A DNA stretch of 64,000 nt from DAHUYF01 sp035945115. GTDB taxonomy: Bacteria > Pseudomonadota > Alphaproteobacteria > ATCC43930 > CGMCC-115725. The notes beneath the pieces are model-generated. The model was given only the letters and a program-made list of their open reading frames with translations, had not been told where the DNA came from and searched no databases. The stretch covers positions 1 to 64,000 of the forward strand of contig DASZAN010000032.1 of assembly GCA_035945115.1 (NCBI GenBank). Reading direction: 5' to 3'. The translations under genes were made by a program, and so were the position numbers. Below, in pieces: positions 1-7,691 of this stretch. Position 1 is the first letter of the stretch. Every line of letters starts with the position of its first letter.

Positions 1-520
1 ATTTGCCGATTTCGCGCGACAGCCCCTTGGCCCAGGCGTGCATCGCCGCCTTGGCCGAGAAGGCGGCGTTGAGCCCCTCCGGCTCCGACTTGCCGGTGAT
101 GTTGACGATGCGGCCCCAGCGCCGCTCGATCATCTGCGGCAGGAGGGCATGCGCGATCTGGCGCTGGCGGGTGAAATTGAGGGTCATCGCCTCCTCCCAG
201 CGCTCCTCGCCGGCATCGATCGGCAAGGGCCGGCTGCCGCCGGCGCAATTGACGAGTATCTCGACGCCGCCCAAGGCGGCGAGCGCGGCGTCGCGGATGC
301 GGTGTGCGGCGTCCGCCGCCATGATGTCTTGCGCGATGATCGTGGGCGCCGTGCCGCCGGCGGCTTTGATCTCGCCGGCCAACTCCTCCAGCAACGCCCG
401 TCGCCGCGCCACCACGGCAAGCCGAACCCCCTCCGCCGCCAGCCCGCGCGCGATGGCGCGCCCGATCCCCATGCTGGCGCCGGTCACCACGCCCGCGCGG
501 CCTTTGAGTTGCAGATCCAT
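1..520 (-). CDS. SDR-family oxidoreductase, 3'-truncated by window edge, atypical active site
   Basis: About 173 residues are present and the C-terminus lies beyond base 1. The start ATG at 520 gives a normal SDR N-terminus with the dinucleotide motif TGASMGIG at residues 13-20. The catalytic segment is unusual. After RIVNIT comes GKSEPEGLNAAFSAKAAMH, so the lysine of YxxxK is kept, but the position four residues earlier is alanine and the usual Ser-Ser pair is replaced by Thr-Gly. SDRs lacking the tyrosine are known, and substrates are usually unclear. The Rossmann fold is secure; activity as a standard oxidoreductase is doubtful. It is divergent from the hydrolase at 704, with a palindromic repeat between them. 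Confidence 0.85.
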   Translation of the reverse strand, partial: MDLQLKGRAGVVTGASMGIGRAIARGLAAEGVRLAVVARRRALLEELAGEIKAAGGTAPTIIAQDIMAADAAHRIRDAALAALGGVEILVNCAGGSRPLPIDAGEERWEEAMTLNFTRQRQIAHALLPQMIERRWGRIVNITGKSEPEGLNAAFSAKAAMHAWAKGLSREIGK

Positions 521-580
521 GTCCGCCTCGCCTTCTGAGATGTCCCGTCGTGCTAACCTGAGAGAGGGACGCGGTGACAT

Positions 581-671
581 CCCCCTCACCCTGTCCCTCT
601 CCCCGAGGGGAGAGGGGACGCGCGGCGCGTATCTTACCCTCTCCCCTCGGGGAGAGGGGAGGGTGAGGGGG
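581..671. repeat. Intergenic palindromic repeat, full copy
   Basis: Outer arms CCCCCTCACCCT and AGGGTGAGGGGG enclose two perfect hairpins, one around 594-618 and one around 636-660, each built on CCCTCTCCCC/GGGGAGAGGG. The element lies between divergent genes. The same family recurs at 12413, 36580 (half), 42984 and, inside a gene, 62685. Confidence 0.85.
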
Positions 672-703
672 CGCCACGGCGATAGAAGTTGGAGAGACGG
701 CAA

Positions 704-1555
704 ATGAAATGGCGCGTCGGCGAGGTCGGCATCACCAAGCTCGTCGAGCTCGAGGCGACGGGCGGCAGCCGCTTCATCCTGCCGCAGGCGACGCGCGAGG
801 CGGTGCGCGACATCCCCTGGCTCTATCCGCATTTCGCCGATGAAGAGGGCCGGCTCAAGATGAGCGTGCACGCGCTCCTGGTCGAGACGCCCAGCCGACG
901 CATCGTCGTCGACACCTGCATCGGCAACGACAAGCAGAACCGCGCCGTGCCGTGGTGGAACAATATGCAGGGGCGCTTTCTCGAGGACCTCGCCGCGGCG
1001 GGATTTCGGCGCGAGTCGATCGACACGGTGCTCTCGACGCACCTCCATGTCGATCATGTCGGCTGGAACACGATGCTGGTGGAGGGACGCTGGGTCCCGA
1101 CCTTCCCGCGCGCCCGCTACCTCATGGGCCGGGTCGAGTTCGAGCATTGGCGAACTCAGCGCGACAACGAGAGCCATATCGCGGTCTTCGCCGACTCCGT
1201 ACAGCCGGTCTTCGATGCTGGGCTCGTCGATCTCGTCGCCACCGATCATCGCGTGGCGAACGAGGTGAGCCTCGTGCCAACCTTGGGCCATACGCCCGGC
1301 CACGTGAGCGTGCGCATTTCCTCGCGCGGCGAGACGGCGCTCATCACCGGAGACTTCATCCATCATCCCTGCCAGATGGCGCGGCTCGACTGGTCATCGG
1401 CCGCCGATCACGATGCGGGACAAGCCGAACGCACCCGGCGCGACATGTTCGCCGCACTCGCGGACACGCCCACCCTCGTCATCGGCACGCATTTCGCCGG
1501 CGCCACCGCCGGCCGCGTGGTGCGCGACGGCGACGCCTTCCGCCTCGCGTTGTGA
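704..1555 (+). CDS. MBL-fold metallo-hydrolase
   Basis: A 283-residue metallo-beta-lactamase-fold hydrolase. The zinc motif HLHVDH is at residues 113-118, the third histidine of motif 3 is in GHTPGH near 196, and the bridging aspartate of TGD is near 217. This layout resembles quorum-quenching lactonase and alkylsulfatase-type MBL enzymes, but the substrate cannot be read from the sequence. ATG 704 is chosen over an in-frame TTG at 689 because GGAGAG at 691-696 is correctly spaced. No signal peptide is seen, so it is probably cytoplasmic. It converges on the alcohol dehydrogenase, ending 3 nt before that gene's stop. Confidence 0.88.
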   Translation: MKWRVGEVGITKLVELEATGGSRFILPQATREAVRDIPWLYPHFADEEGRLKMSVHALLVETPSRRIVVDTCIGNDKQNRAVPWWNNMQGRFLEDLAAAGFRRESIDTVLSTHLHVDHVGWNTMLVEGRWVPTFPRARYLMGRVEFEHWRTQRDNESHIAVFADSVQPVFDAGLVDLVATDHRVANEVSLVPTLGHTPGHVSVRISSRGETALITGDFIHHPCQMARLDWSSAADHDAGQAERTRRDMFAALADTPTLVIGTHFAGATAGRVVRDGDAFRLAL

Positions 1556-1558
1556 GCA

Positions 1559-2725
1559 CTACCAGGCGAGCTCGAGGATCTCGATGAGATCATCGGCCGA
1601 TTTGATCGGCCGCGGATTGGCGCGGACTGGCGGGTCGTGCATCGTGTGCTCGGCGATGGGGCGGAAATCATCGCGCTTGATGCCGACCTCGCGAAGTCGC
1701 TGCGGCAGGGCGAGACGCGCGACGAGGTCCGCCACGATCTCGCTCAAGGCTCGGTCGGCGTCGCCCAGGAGCGCGCTCACCTGCCGTTGCCGGGCGGCGT
1801 TCGCGGCGGCGTTCCAGCGCAGCACCGCCGGCAAGGTGACGCACGACGTGATTCCGTGCGGCACGCCGTAGGAGCCGCCCAGCGTGTGGCCGATGGCGTG
1901 GCTCGCGCCGACGCCGATGCCGGAGGCGGCGCCGGTGATCGAGAGCCACATGCCGAGCTGTCCCTCGAGCCGCGGCGCCAGCTCTTGCGGCGCTGCTTTG
2001 ATCGCGGGCAGCGCGCGCGTCAGCAGTCGGAGCGCCTCGCCGCCGGTCGCATCCGAGAACGGGCTCGTTTGCGGCGCGCAAAGCCGCTCCACCGCGTGAT
2101 CGACCGCCTTCATGCCGGTCGAGAGCAGAAGCGGCAGCGGCGTTGGGAGCGTTGCGGCGGGATCGAGCACCACCGCTTGCGGCACGAAGAGCGGATGGGC
2201 AAAGCCCTCCTTGACCATGCGCCGCTTGTCGGAAACGCCGGCGATGTAAGTGAATTCGGCGGCGGAGTAGGTGGTCGGCACCGCTACCAGGCGAATCGCC
2301 TTTTCCATGCCGGGCGGTCGACGGCTCGGATCGGCGCCGCGCCAGCCACGATGGGCATCGAGCGCGTCGACCGTCGTGAGCCCGTGCCACAGACAAAGCA
2401 GCATCGCCTTTGTCGCATCGATCACCGAGCCGCCGCCCACCGCCACCAAGAGATCGGCGCCGGCATCGCGTGCCGCGCCGGCGCCCGCGATCACCGCCTC
2501 GCGCGGCGAATGCGCGGAAATGTCGGCATATGTCCCGGCATGGCGCTCGCCGAGCTTGGCCGCGATCTGCGCCGGCAGGGCATCGCGACCGGCAAGCGAC
2601 CGCGTCGTCGTCAGAAAGATGCGCCGCGCGCCGGAGCCCTCGACCTCATCGGCCACCGCGTCCGCGGCGGCCCGGCCGTAAATGACGCGCTCTTGCAGGA
2701 AATATCGATGCGTGCCGCTCAACAT
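1559..2725 (-). CDS. Iron-containing alcohol dehydrogenase / maleylacetate reductase-like
   Basis: A 388-residue group III dehydrogenase. The NAD(P)-binding GGGSVID is at residues 97-103. Metal-ligand histidines are H210 and, within HAIGHTLGGSYGVPHG, H276 and H290. The position that carries the fourth iron ligand, Asp, in FucO-type enzymes is Lys206 (GMKAVDH). Maleylacetate reductases of this superfamily also depart at this site and do not need iron, so that subfamily is a reasonable alternative. ATG 2725 has GAGGAGG about 8 nt upstream; longer in-frame starts run into low-complexity sequence. It forms a divergent pair with DoxX. Confidence 0.85.
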   Translation of the reverse strand: MLSGTHRYFLQERVIYGRAAADAVADEVEGSGARRIFLTTTRSLAGRDALPAQIAAKLGERHAGTYADISAHSPREAVIAGAGAARDAGADLLVAVGGGSVIDATKAMLLCLWHGLTTVDALDAHRGWRGADPSRRPPGMEKAIRLVAVPTTYSAAEFTYIAGVSDKRRMVKEGFAHPLFVPQAVVLDPAATLPTPLPLLLSTGMKAVDHAVERLCAPQTSPFSDATGGEALRLLTRALPAIKAAPQELAPRLEGQLGMWLSITGAASGIGVGASHAIGHTLGGSYGVPHGITSCVTLPAVLRWNAAANAARQRQVSALLGDADRALSEIVADLVARLALPQRLREVGIKRDDFRPIAEHTMHDPPVRANPRPIKSADDLIEILELAW

Positions 2726-2911
2726 CTCGGCGCCTCCTCGGCAAGGTGAGCTCCCACCCTCGGTACAATATCGCATCGGCTCGGCGAGATGGAGGTTCGC
2801 CCGAAGGGCTATGAGCAGGGGGTCCTCACGGAAACTTGAGAGATTGTGAATGTATCGGCGCGTGCGGCATTGCAACCTTGCAGATCCGTCGCGCGGCCCG
2901 AGGAGGCAGCA

Positions 2912-3337
2912 GTGCCGAGTATTGATGCGGTCGCCCGCCGTGGCGAAGCGCCGATCCTGTTGTTAGGGCGTGCTGCGCTAGCGGCGCTTTATCTGCCGAG
3001 CGGCTGGAGCAAGCTCACCAATATCGCGGGCTTTGCCGGTGTGCTCGCCACGAAAGGCCTCCCCGGTCCGGCGATGGCTTGGGCCGTGGTCGGTGCCGCC
3101 GTCGAATTCTTTGGCAGTCTCGCCATCCTTTTGGGCTTCAAGACGCGCTACGCAGCGCTCTTGATGATCGTCTTCACGCTTTTTGCCGCCTTCCTCTCGC
3201 ACAATTACTGGACGATCACCGACCCCACGGCGATGCGCAATCAGTTCATCCACTTCTGGAAGGACATCGCCCTCATCGGCGGCTTTCTCGTCCTTTTCAC
3301 CCGCGGTGCGGGCCCGCTCAGCGTGGACCGGCGTTAG
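2912..3337 (+). CDS. DoxX-family inner membrane protein
   Basis: 141 residues with four predicted membrane helices: around 20-38 (LGRAALAALYL), 60-80, 84-102 (ALLMIVFTLFAAF) and 118-135. The conserved DoxX features are present, including the SGWSKL turn after helix 1 and the HFWKDIALIGGFL motif in the last helix. DoxX proteins are linked to thiosulfate/quinone chemistry or redox defence, but the role here is unknown. GTG 2912 is chosen because AGGAGG at 2901-2906 sits just upstream. Its last 20 nt overlap the convergent lysR. Confidence 0.85.
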   Translation: MPSIDAVARRGEAPILLLGRAALAALYLPSGWSKLTNIAGFAGVLATKGLPGPAMAWAVVGAAVEFFGSLAILLGFKTRYAALLMIVFTLFAAFLSHNYWTITDPTAMRNQFIHFWKDIALIGGFLVLFTRGAGPLSVDRR

Positions 3338-4280
3338 CATCATCGGTTGAGCTGGCGATTGCCGCTTTACGGAGCCACGACACCAATCTCGCGCGACGTG
3401 GGTCGCCGATCAGCGCCGGCGACCACCGCAGGACATGCACCTTGGATGACGGCAGCCGTTGGTTATCTGTGAGGACGGGCTTCAACCGTCCCTCGGCGAT
3501 GGCGTCATGGACCAGCAGCGACCGGCCAAGCGCCACGCCGATGCCGGCAACGGCAGCGGAAAGCGCGGTCCCGATATCGCCGCAATGGAGGTCGCGAGGC
3601 CGTGACGATGTCCGCCGCGGCAGCCGCCACTGCTCGAACCAGGTGGACCATCGCCATTCCGGGCCGGCGTCATGGCGACGCCCGACGGTTTGTCGCTCCT
3701 CCTTGTGGATGAGCGGCAAATCGGCAAGTGCGGCGGGATCGATCGGCGTTGTCACAACCAAGTGCGGACTCGCGACGGGAAAGACCTGCTCGCGAAACAG
3801 TGGGATTTGCGTCGAGCTGGCGCGTGCTTCCTCGCGTCCGACCCAGAGGAGCGTCAGGTCGATATCTCGCGTTCGCGCCGCTTCGTCATTCTCAAGCGGC
3901 AGCAGTGCCACGGTGACGTCCGGATTCTTCTTGACGAATTCGCTGACACGTCGGGCGAGCCACCAGCCGGAGACCGAAGCGGAGGCGCCGCTCCGCAGCG
4001 CGGATACCGCCTTGCTTGCCTTTGCGAGCCCGTCGAGACGTGCCATCGCGTCGAATAATTCGCTCAAGCGCGCGGCCACGGCAGCGCCACCGGCGGTGAG
4101 CGCCAGTCCCGGATTGAGGCGCTGCAGCAACGGCATGCCGAAATGCCGCTCCAACCGCTTGACGCGATGGCTAACGGCGCTCTGCGTCAAGCCAAGCTCG
4201 TTGGCGGTGCGGGTGAAACTCAAATGACGCGCGACCGCGTCAAACGCGATCAGCGGGGCGAAGGGCGGAAGATTGGACAT
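3318..4280 (-). CDS. LysR-family transcriptional regulator (intact copy)
   Basis: 320 residues. The winged helix-turn-helix is at residues 5-65, with APLIAFDAVARHLSFTRTA followed by the LTQSAVSHRVKRLE recognition helix; the effector-binding domain fills the rest. This is the GcvA/AmpR-like subgroup that begins with PPFxPLxAFDAVAR. It faces a decayed MFS gene, presumably its old target. ATG 4280 is preferred because it matches the start of the decayed second lysR copy at 5269. An in-frame ATG at 4298 would put the shared operator inside the coding region. No clear Shine-Dalgarno sequence is visible. Confidence 0.88.
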   Translation of the reverse strand: MSNLPPFAPLIAFDAVARHLSFTRTANELGLTQSAVSHRVKRLERHFGMPLLQRLNPGLALTAGGAAVAARLSELFDAMARLDGLAKASKAVSALRSGASASVSGWWLARRVSEFVKKNPDVTVALLPLENDEAARTRDIDLTLLWVGREEARASSTQIPLFREQVFPVASPHLVVTTPIDPAALADLPLIHKEERQTVGRRHDAGPEWRWSTWFEQWRLPRRTSSRPRDLHCGDIGTALSAAVAGIGVALGRSLLVHDAIAEGRLKPVLTDNQRLPSSKVHVLRWSPALIGDPRRARLVSWLRKAAIASSTDDANAGPR

Positions 4281-4284
4281 GCGA

Positions 4285-4300
4285 TGAAAATAATTCATGC
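4285..4300. promoter_or_regulatory. Candidate LysR operator, copy 1
   Basis: TGA-N6-TTCATGC immediately upstream of the intact lysR start. The same spaced motif is found at 5291-5306 upstream of the second, decayed lysR. It lies in the short divergent region where a LysR protein would be expected to bind. Binding is inferred, not shown. Confidence 0.45.
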
Positions 4301-4338
4301 GCTCGGGCGATGTCATCATTTGAGTGTCCGCGCGGTTC

Positions 4339-5064
4339 TCGCCGACACTGGCGGGCGATGGCAGGGCAGTCGTGAACGCGCAATCCTTCGCGGACGTTTG
4401 GCCGCCGTTATCGTGCTCGGCCTCGCCGCCTTTCTGAGCCAATTCGATGTCACGGCGCTCGCCGCGGCGCTGCCGACGATCGGCCGCGCGTTGCGGCTCG
4501 ATGCCGCCGGCGGCGCGTGGATCGCCGATTCCTACAGCCTTGCGTTTGCCGCGGCACTTCTGCCGGCCGGATATTTGGCCGACGGTTGCGGGCGTCGCCG
4601 CGCGATCCTCGCGGGTCTGACGATCTTCGCACTGGCCTGGTCGGCTGCGCTCTCGCGACGAGCGGCGTCGAAATTTGGACATGGCGCGCGGCACAGGGTG
4701 GTGGTGCGGCGTTCCTCACCTGTGCGGCGCTCGCGCTGCTTGCGCGCTGAGCGGCTTCGGGCGTTTGCCGGCCTCGGCACGATCAGCAGCATCGCCATGA
4801 TCGCCGGTCCCGTCGGCGGCGGACTCCTCGCGGGCCCGGCTCGGCTGGCAGGCCATCTTCTGGATCAACCCACCCCTCTGCCTCGTCCTCTTCGCCGGCT
4901 CACTGGTCCACCTCGAGGAGCAGCGTGGCGCCGCGGCTTGTCGCCACGCGGCGGGTTCGATGCTCATGGCCGCGCTCGGCGTGCTCGGTCTCGTCTGGAG
5001 CCTGCTGGAAGGGAGCCATCGCGACTGGAGCGGCGACGTCGTCGTCATCCTTGGTGCCGCCTCG
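4339..5064 (+). pseudogene. MFS transporter pseudogene (DHA2 type), multiple frameshifts
   Basis: Homology to the intact transporter at 5362 runs through the stretch but changes frame at least three times. The N-terminal part reads FLSQFDVTALAAALPTIG and DGCGRRRAILAG up to about 4660. It then shifts to a frame reading GGGAAFLTCAALALLAR and ending in a stop at 4750. A third piece reads GTISSIAMIAGPVGGGLLAG (about 4770-4840), and a fourth reads WQAIFWINPPLCLVLFAG and runs to about 5064. The C-terminal half is missing; there the sequence meets the tail of a decayed lysR on the other strand. No functional product is expected. Confidence 0.82.
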
Positions 5065-5269
5065 TCTCGCGCCATCGTCACTCAGTTCGACGTCGGGATT
5101 GAGCCGTGTCAAAAGTTGCAAGCTAAGGAAGTCCTCAAAGACGGCGAACCTGATGACTATCTGGACTCTGCGCGACACCCAGCGCGTCGGCTGCGCGTGT
5201 AACGGAGCGGTGGCGAGCGACCGCATCGAATGCAATCAGCGGGCCGAATGGCGGCAAGCGTCGGATCAT
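5065..5269 (-). pseudogene. LysR regulator pseudogene (N-terminal remnant)
   Basis: From ATG 5269 the frame reads a LysR N-terminus, LPPFGPLIAFDAVARHRS then RAADALGVAQSPDSHQVRRL, closely matching the intact lysR at 4280. It stops at 5135. A second frame continues the homology with LSLQLLTRLNPDVELSDDGA, where the intact copy has LLQRLNPGLALTAGGA. Beyond about 5065 no LysR sequence remains. It is therefore truncated and frameshifted. It faces the intact MFS gene at 5362, as the intact lysR faces the broken MFS. Confidence 0.85.
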
Positions 5270-5275
5270 CGAAAA

Positions 5276-5319
5276 GTTCCTCCTGGAGCATGATTTAGAT
5301 TCATGCCCTTTTGAGGAAC
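5276..5319. promoter_or_regulatory. Nested palindrome, candidate operator, copy 2
   Basis: Outer arms GTTCCTC (5276-5282) and GAGGAAC (5313-5319) flank an inner palindrome with arms GCATGA (5288-5293) and TCATGC (5301-5306). The inner part contains TGA-N6-TTCATGC, the same pattern as at 4285-4300. It sits between the decayed lysR and the start of the intact MFS transporter, where a LysR-type site would control both. The intact lysR could act here in trans, which is inference. Confidence 0.5.
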
Positions 5320-5361
5320 GATCATTCGCGATAGCCCGATGATGTGAGGCATGACGGCGGC

Positions 5362-6804
5362 ATGCCGAACCCTCCATCGACAAAGCGGACTAGCGCGCCT
5401 CAGCCCCCATTGGACGGGCCGGCGGGACCGACTCCCGTACATTTGAACTCGGCCGGCGCCCTATCGACCCTGTTCGCCGCGTGTGTGAGCGGCTTCTTAT
5501 TCCAATTCGACCTCACGGCTCTATCAGCGACGCTGCCGGATATTGCGTCGAGCCTTTCCGCGCGGGTTGCCGACCAAGCCTGGGTCATCGACGTTTACAG
5601 TCTGGCGTTGATCTTCGCGCTCCCGTTGGCGGGGCCCGTGGCCGATCGCTATGGGCGACGGCGCCTGTTCATAACCGGCGCAGTTCTCTTCGCCTTAGCG
5701 GCGGTTTTGTGTGCGACTACGACCACCCTTGCCAGCCTATTGGCTTGGCGCGTGTTGCAAGGGGTTGCCGGTGCTGCGCTGACGGCCTCTGCGTCGGCAC
5801 TCCTTGCGGCCGCTTATCCCGGTCCTCGCCGGGCCTGGGCATTCGGCATATGGGGGACAGTAGTCGGCGCGTCTATGGTAGCCGGGCCGCCGCTTGGCGC
5901 ACTCATTGCGGCGGTGTTTGGATGGCCTTGGGTATTTTGGATCAACATACCGATTTGCGTCGCGTTGGTGCTGCTGACTTGTCGCACTGCGAGCGACCAA
6001 GCTCGTGCTGAACCGCATGTTCCATTGGACTGGGCCGGGCCAGCCACTCTCGCAGTGTGCGTCGGGTCGCTCGCGTTCCTCATGCTGGCTGGTCATGGAC
6101 CTGCGGGATCGGGCGCCATCTCAATGTCCGCCGTGCTTGGCGCGAGTATCACCGCCTTGGTGCTCTTCATCTTGGTGGAGCGGCGGCACGTCGCGCCCGC
6201 GTTCGACTTTGCGCTGTTCGGCTCGTCACGATTTGCGGCGATGTGTCTTGTCCCGATCGCAGGCTCGATTGGCTTTTGGGCCCTGCTCGTCCACTTGCCG
6301 CAAATGGCGAGAGGGCCCATGACGCTCAGTCCAGGTGCCACAGGGTTGCTGCTAACTGCTTTAACGGTTCCCATGTTCCTGGTGCCGTCGGTCGGCGCAA
6401 AGCTTGCCGTGAAGCTGCCGGCGCGCTGGTATTTCGCGGGCGGGCTTGGGATCGTGGGCGGAGCTGATCTCTTGCTCGCACTTGCGGCACGCGACCTCAG
6501 CGCGCCACTGGCCATTTGGGCCGTTGTCGGCGCACTACTTGTCGGCGGCGCTGGCTGCGCCGTGTTCAACGCACAAATCACGGCTGCGGCCGTCTCAGCC
6601 GTGCCGCCCGATCGCGCGGCGACGGCATCGGCAATCTGCGTGACGATGCGACAGATCGGCTTCGCGTTCGGGATCGCGTTGATTGGCGCTCTGCTGCAGC
6701 GAAACGACCCGCTCGCCTACACAACGGCCTTCGCGGTGGTTTCTGCGTGTACGCTTGGTCTCGCCGCACTCGCGTTCGCTCTGCTCAGTCGCTCCGACCG
6801 ATGA
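5362..6804 (+). CDS. MFS transporter, DHA2 (drug:H+ antiporter-2) type, intact copy
   Basis: 480 residues with about fourteen hydrophobic segments, as in EmrB/QacA-type exporters. Family motifs are visible: FQFDLTALSATLPDIA in helix 1, DRYGRRR in the loop between helices 2 and 3, the LLAWRVLQGVAGAAL motif B helix, and the GASMVAGPPLGALIA motif C helix. Motif C is typical of exporters, so efflux of a small hydrophobic compound is likely; the substrate is unknown. ATG 5362 is chosen; an in-frame GTG lies at 5344. The DNA looks less GC-biased in third positions than its neighbours, which may indicate acquisition from elsewhere. Confidence 0.85.
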   Translation: MPNPPSTKRTSAPQPPLDGPAGPTPVHLNSAGALSTLFAACVSGFLFQFDLTALSATLPDIASSLSARVADQAWVIDVYSLALIFALPLAGPVADRYGRRRLFITGAVLFALAAVLCATTTTLASLLAWRVLQGVAGAALTASASALLAAAYPGPRRAWAFGIWGTVVGASMVAGPPLGALIAAVFGWPWVFWINIPICVALVLLTCRTASDQARAEPHVPLDWAGPATLAVCVGSLAFLMLAGHGPAGSGAISMSAVLGASITALVLFILVERRHVAPAFDFALFGSSRFAAMCLVPIAGSIGFWALLVHLPQMARGPMTLSPGATGLLLTALTVPMFLVPSVGAKLAVKLPARWYFAGGLGIVGGADLLLALAARDLSAPLAIWAVVGALLVGGAGCAVFNAQITAAAVSAVPPDRAATASAICVTMRQIGFAFGIALIGALLQRNDPLAYTTAFAVVSACTLGLAALAFALLSRSDR

Positions 6805-7112
6805 ATACGGTTCGCCGTATGAAAGGCGTTTGTTGGCGTCCATCATTGGCGGGCGCTATACCGCCCATAGCTGCCGTCGAGTGTGGCTTGGAACAAAGAC
6901 GGACTGGGTCACGAAGGAACGGTTCGCGGTCCTGGCGCTTCTCCTCCTGTCCCCTCGATAGCTGCCGTTGTTGGCTGTTGCGTGGCGCTTGATCTGCACC
7001 GTCGGAAATCCGCCCGTAAGACGGTTGACTGTGAAGAAAAAGCGGGGAGCGTGGCGCTGTCCGCGTCCTCGGCCGGGAGAAGGAGAGGGTGAGGGCGACG
7101 TGCCTCACCGCA
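6805..7112. other. Non-coding gap with a degraded repeat
   Basis: This 308-nt gap lies between the convergent MFS and VOC genes, and I see no credible gene. Its right end (about 7066-7094) has CCTCGGCCGGGAG followed by GGAGAGGGTGAGGG, which looks like the right half of the CCCTCACCC/GGGTGAGGG palindromic repeat with a damaged stem. No clear terminator with a T-run is present. Confidence 0.5.
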
Positions 7113-7688
7113 TTACGAGTCCGAGGACGACTGACCAGTCCTCTCCGCGATTTTGTGCGCGATCTCGGCGCGCCATTCTTCCATCGGCCTGAAGCCCGCC
7201 CGCGTGCGGCAGAAGGCTTCGGTCTCGCGCAGAATGTCCGCTTCCGGCTGATCGAGGTCGAGCGGCTCGCGCACCGGCTGCGGTACGTGCCAGGGGCTGT
7301 CGGTGAAGACCTCGATGCGGTTCCCTTCGGGGTCGCGGAAATAGATCGACCAGGCATTGCCGTGGCTCACCGCGACGAGCTCGCGCGGCGCCTCCTCGCG
7401 CACGCGGCGGTAAAAGCGTTGGAGGTCGGCGAGGCTTGAGAGGCGGAACGAGATTTGATTGACGATGCGGTCGGGAAGGCCTTCAGGCCGTCCCTCGACC
7501 AAGACGATCTGGTGATGATCGGCGGGATCGCGGCTCAAGAAGGTGAGGCGGCTCTCACCAAGCTTGCCCTCGTCGGTGACGGCAAAGCCGAGGACGCGCG
7601 TATAGAAATCGGCCATGCGCGCCATCTCCGTGACGAAGAGGCCGACATGGCTGAAGCGCAACGAAGCCGGCGCGGCGGTGCGTGTCAT
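7113..7688 (-). CDS. VOC-family metalloprotein (glyoxalase/extradiol dioxygenase fold)
   Basis: 191 residues with two beta-alpha-beta-beta-beta modules at about 10-65 and 75-130, then an extra C-terminal tail of about 60 residues. Candidate metal ligands are His14 (FSHVGLF), His58/59 (DHHQIVLV) and Glu126 (NRIEVFTD), the pattern of catechol 2,3-dioxygenase-like VOC proteins. It is last in a three-gene run: a 69-residue protein, an ABC substrate-binding protein, then this gene after a 3-nt gap. The arrangement suggests it acts on, or on a derivative of, the imported compound, possibly an aromatic. The substrate is unknown. Confidence 0.82.
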   Translation of the reverse strand: MTRTAAPASLRFSHVGLFVTEMARMADFYTRVLGFAVTDEGKLGESRLTFLSRDPADHHQIVLVEGRPEGLPDRIVNQISFRLSSLADLQRFYRRVREEAPRELVAVSHGNAWSIYFRDPEGNRIEVFTDSPWHVPQPVREPLDLDQPEADILRETEAFCRTRAGFRPMEEWRAEIAHKIAERTGQSSSDS

Positions 7689-7691
7689 TGT

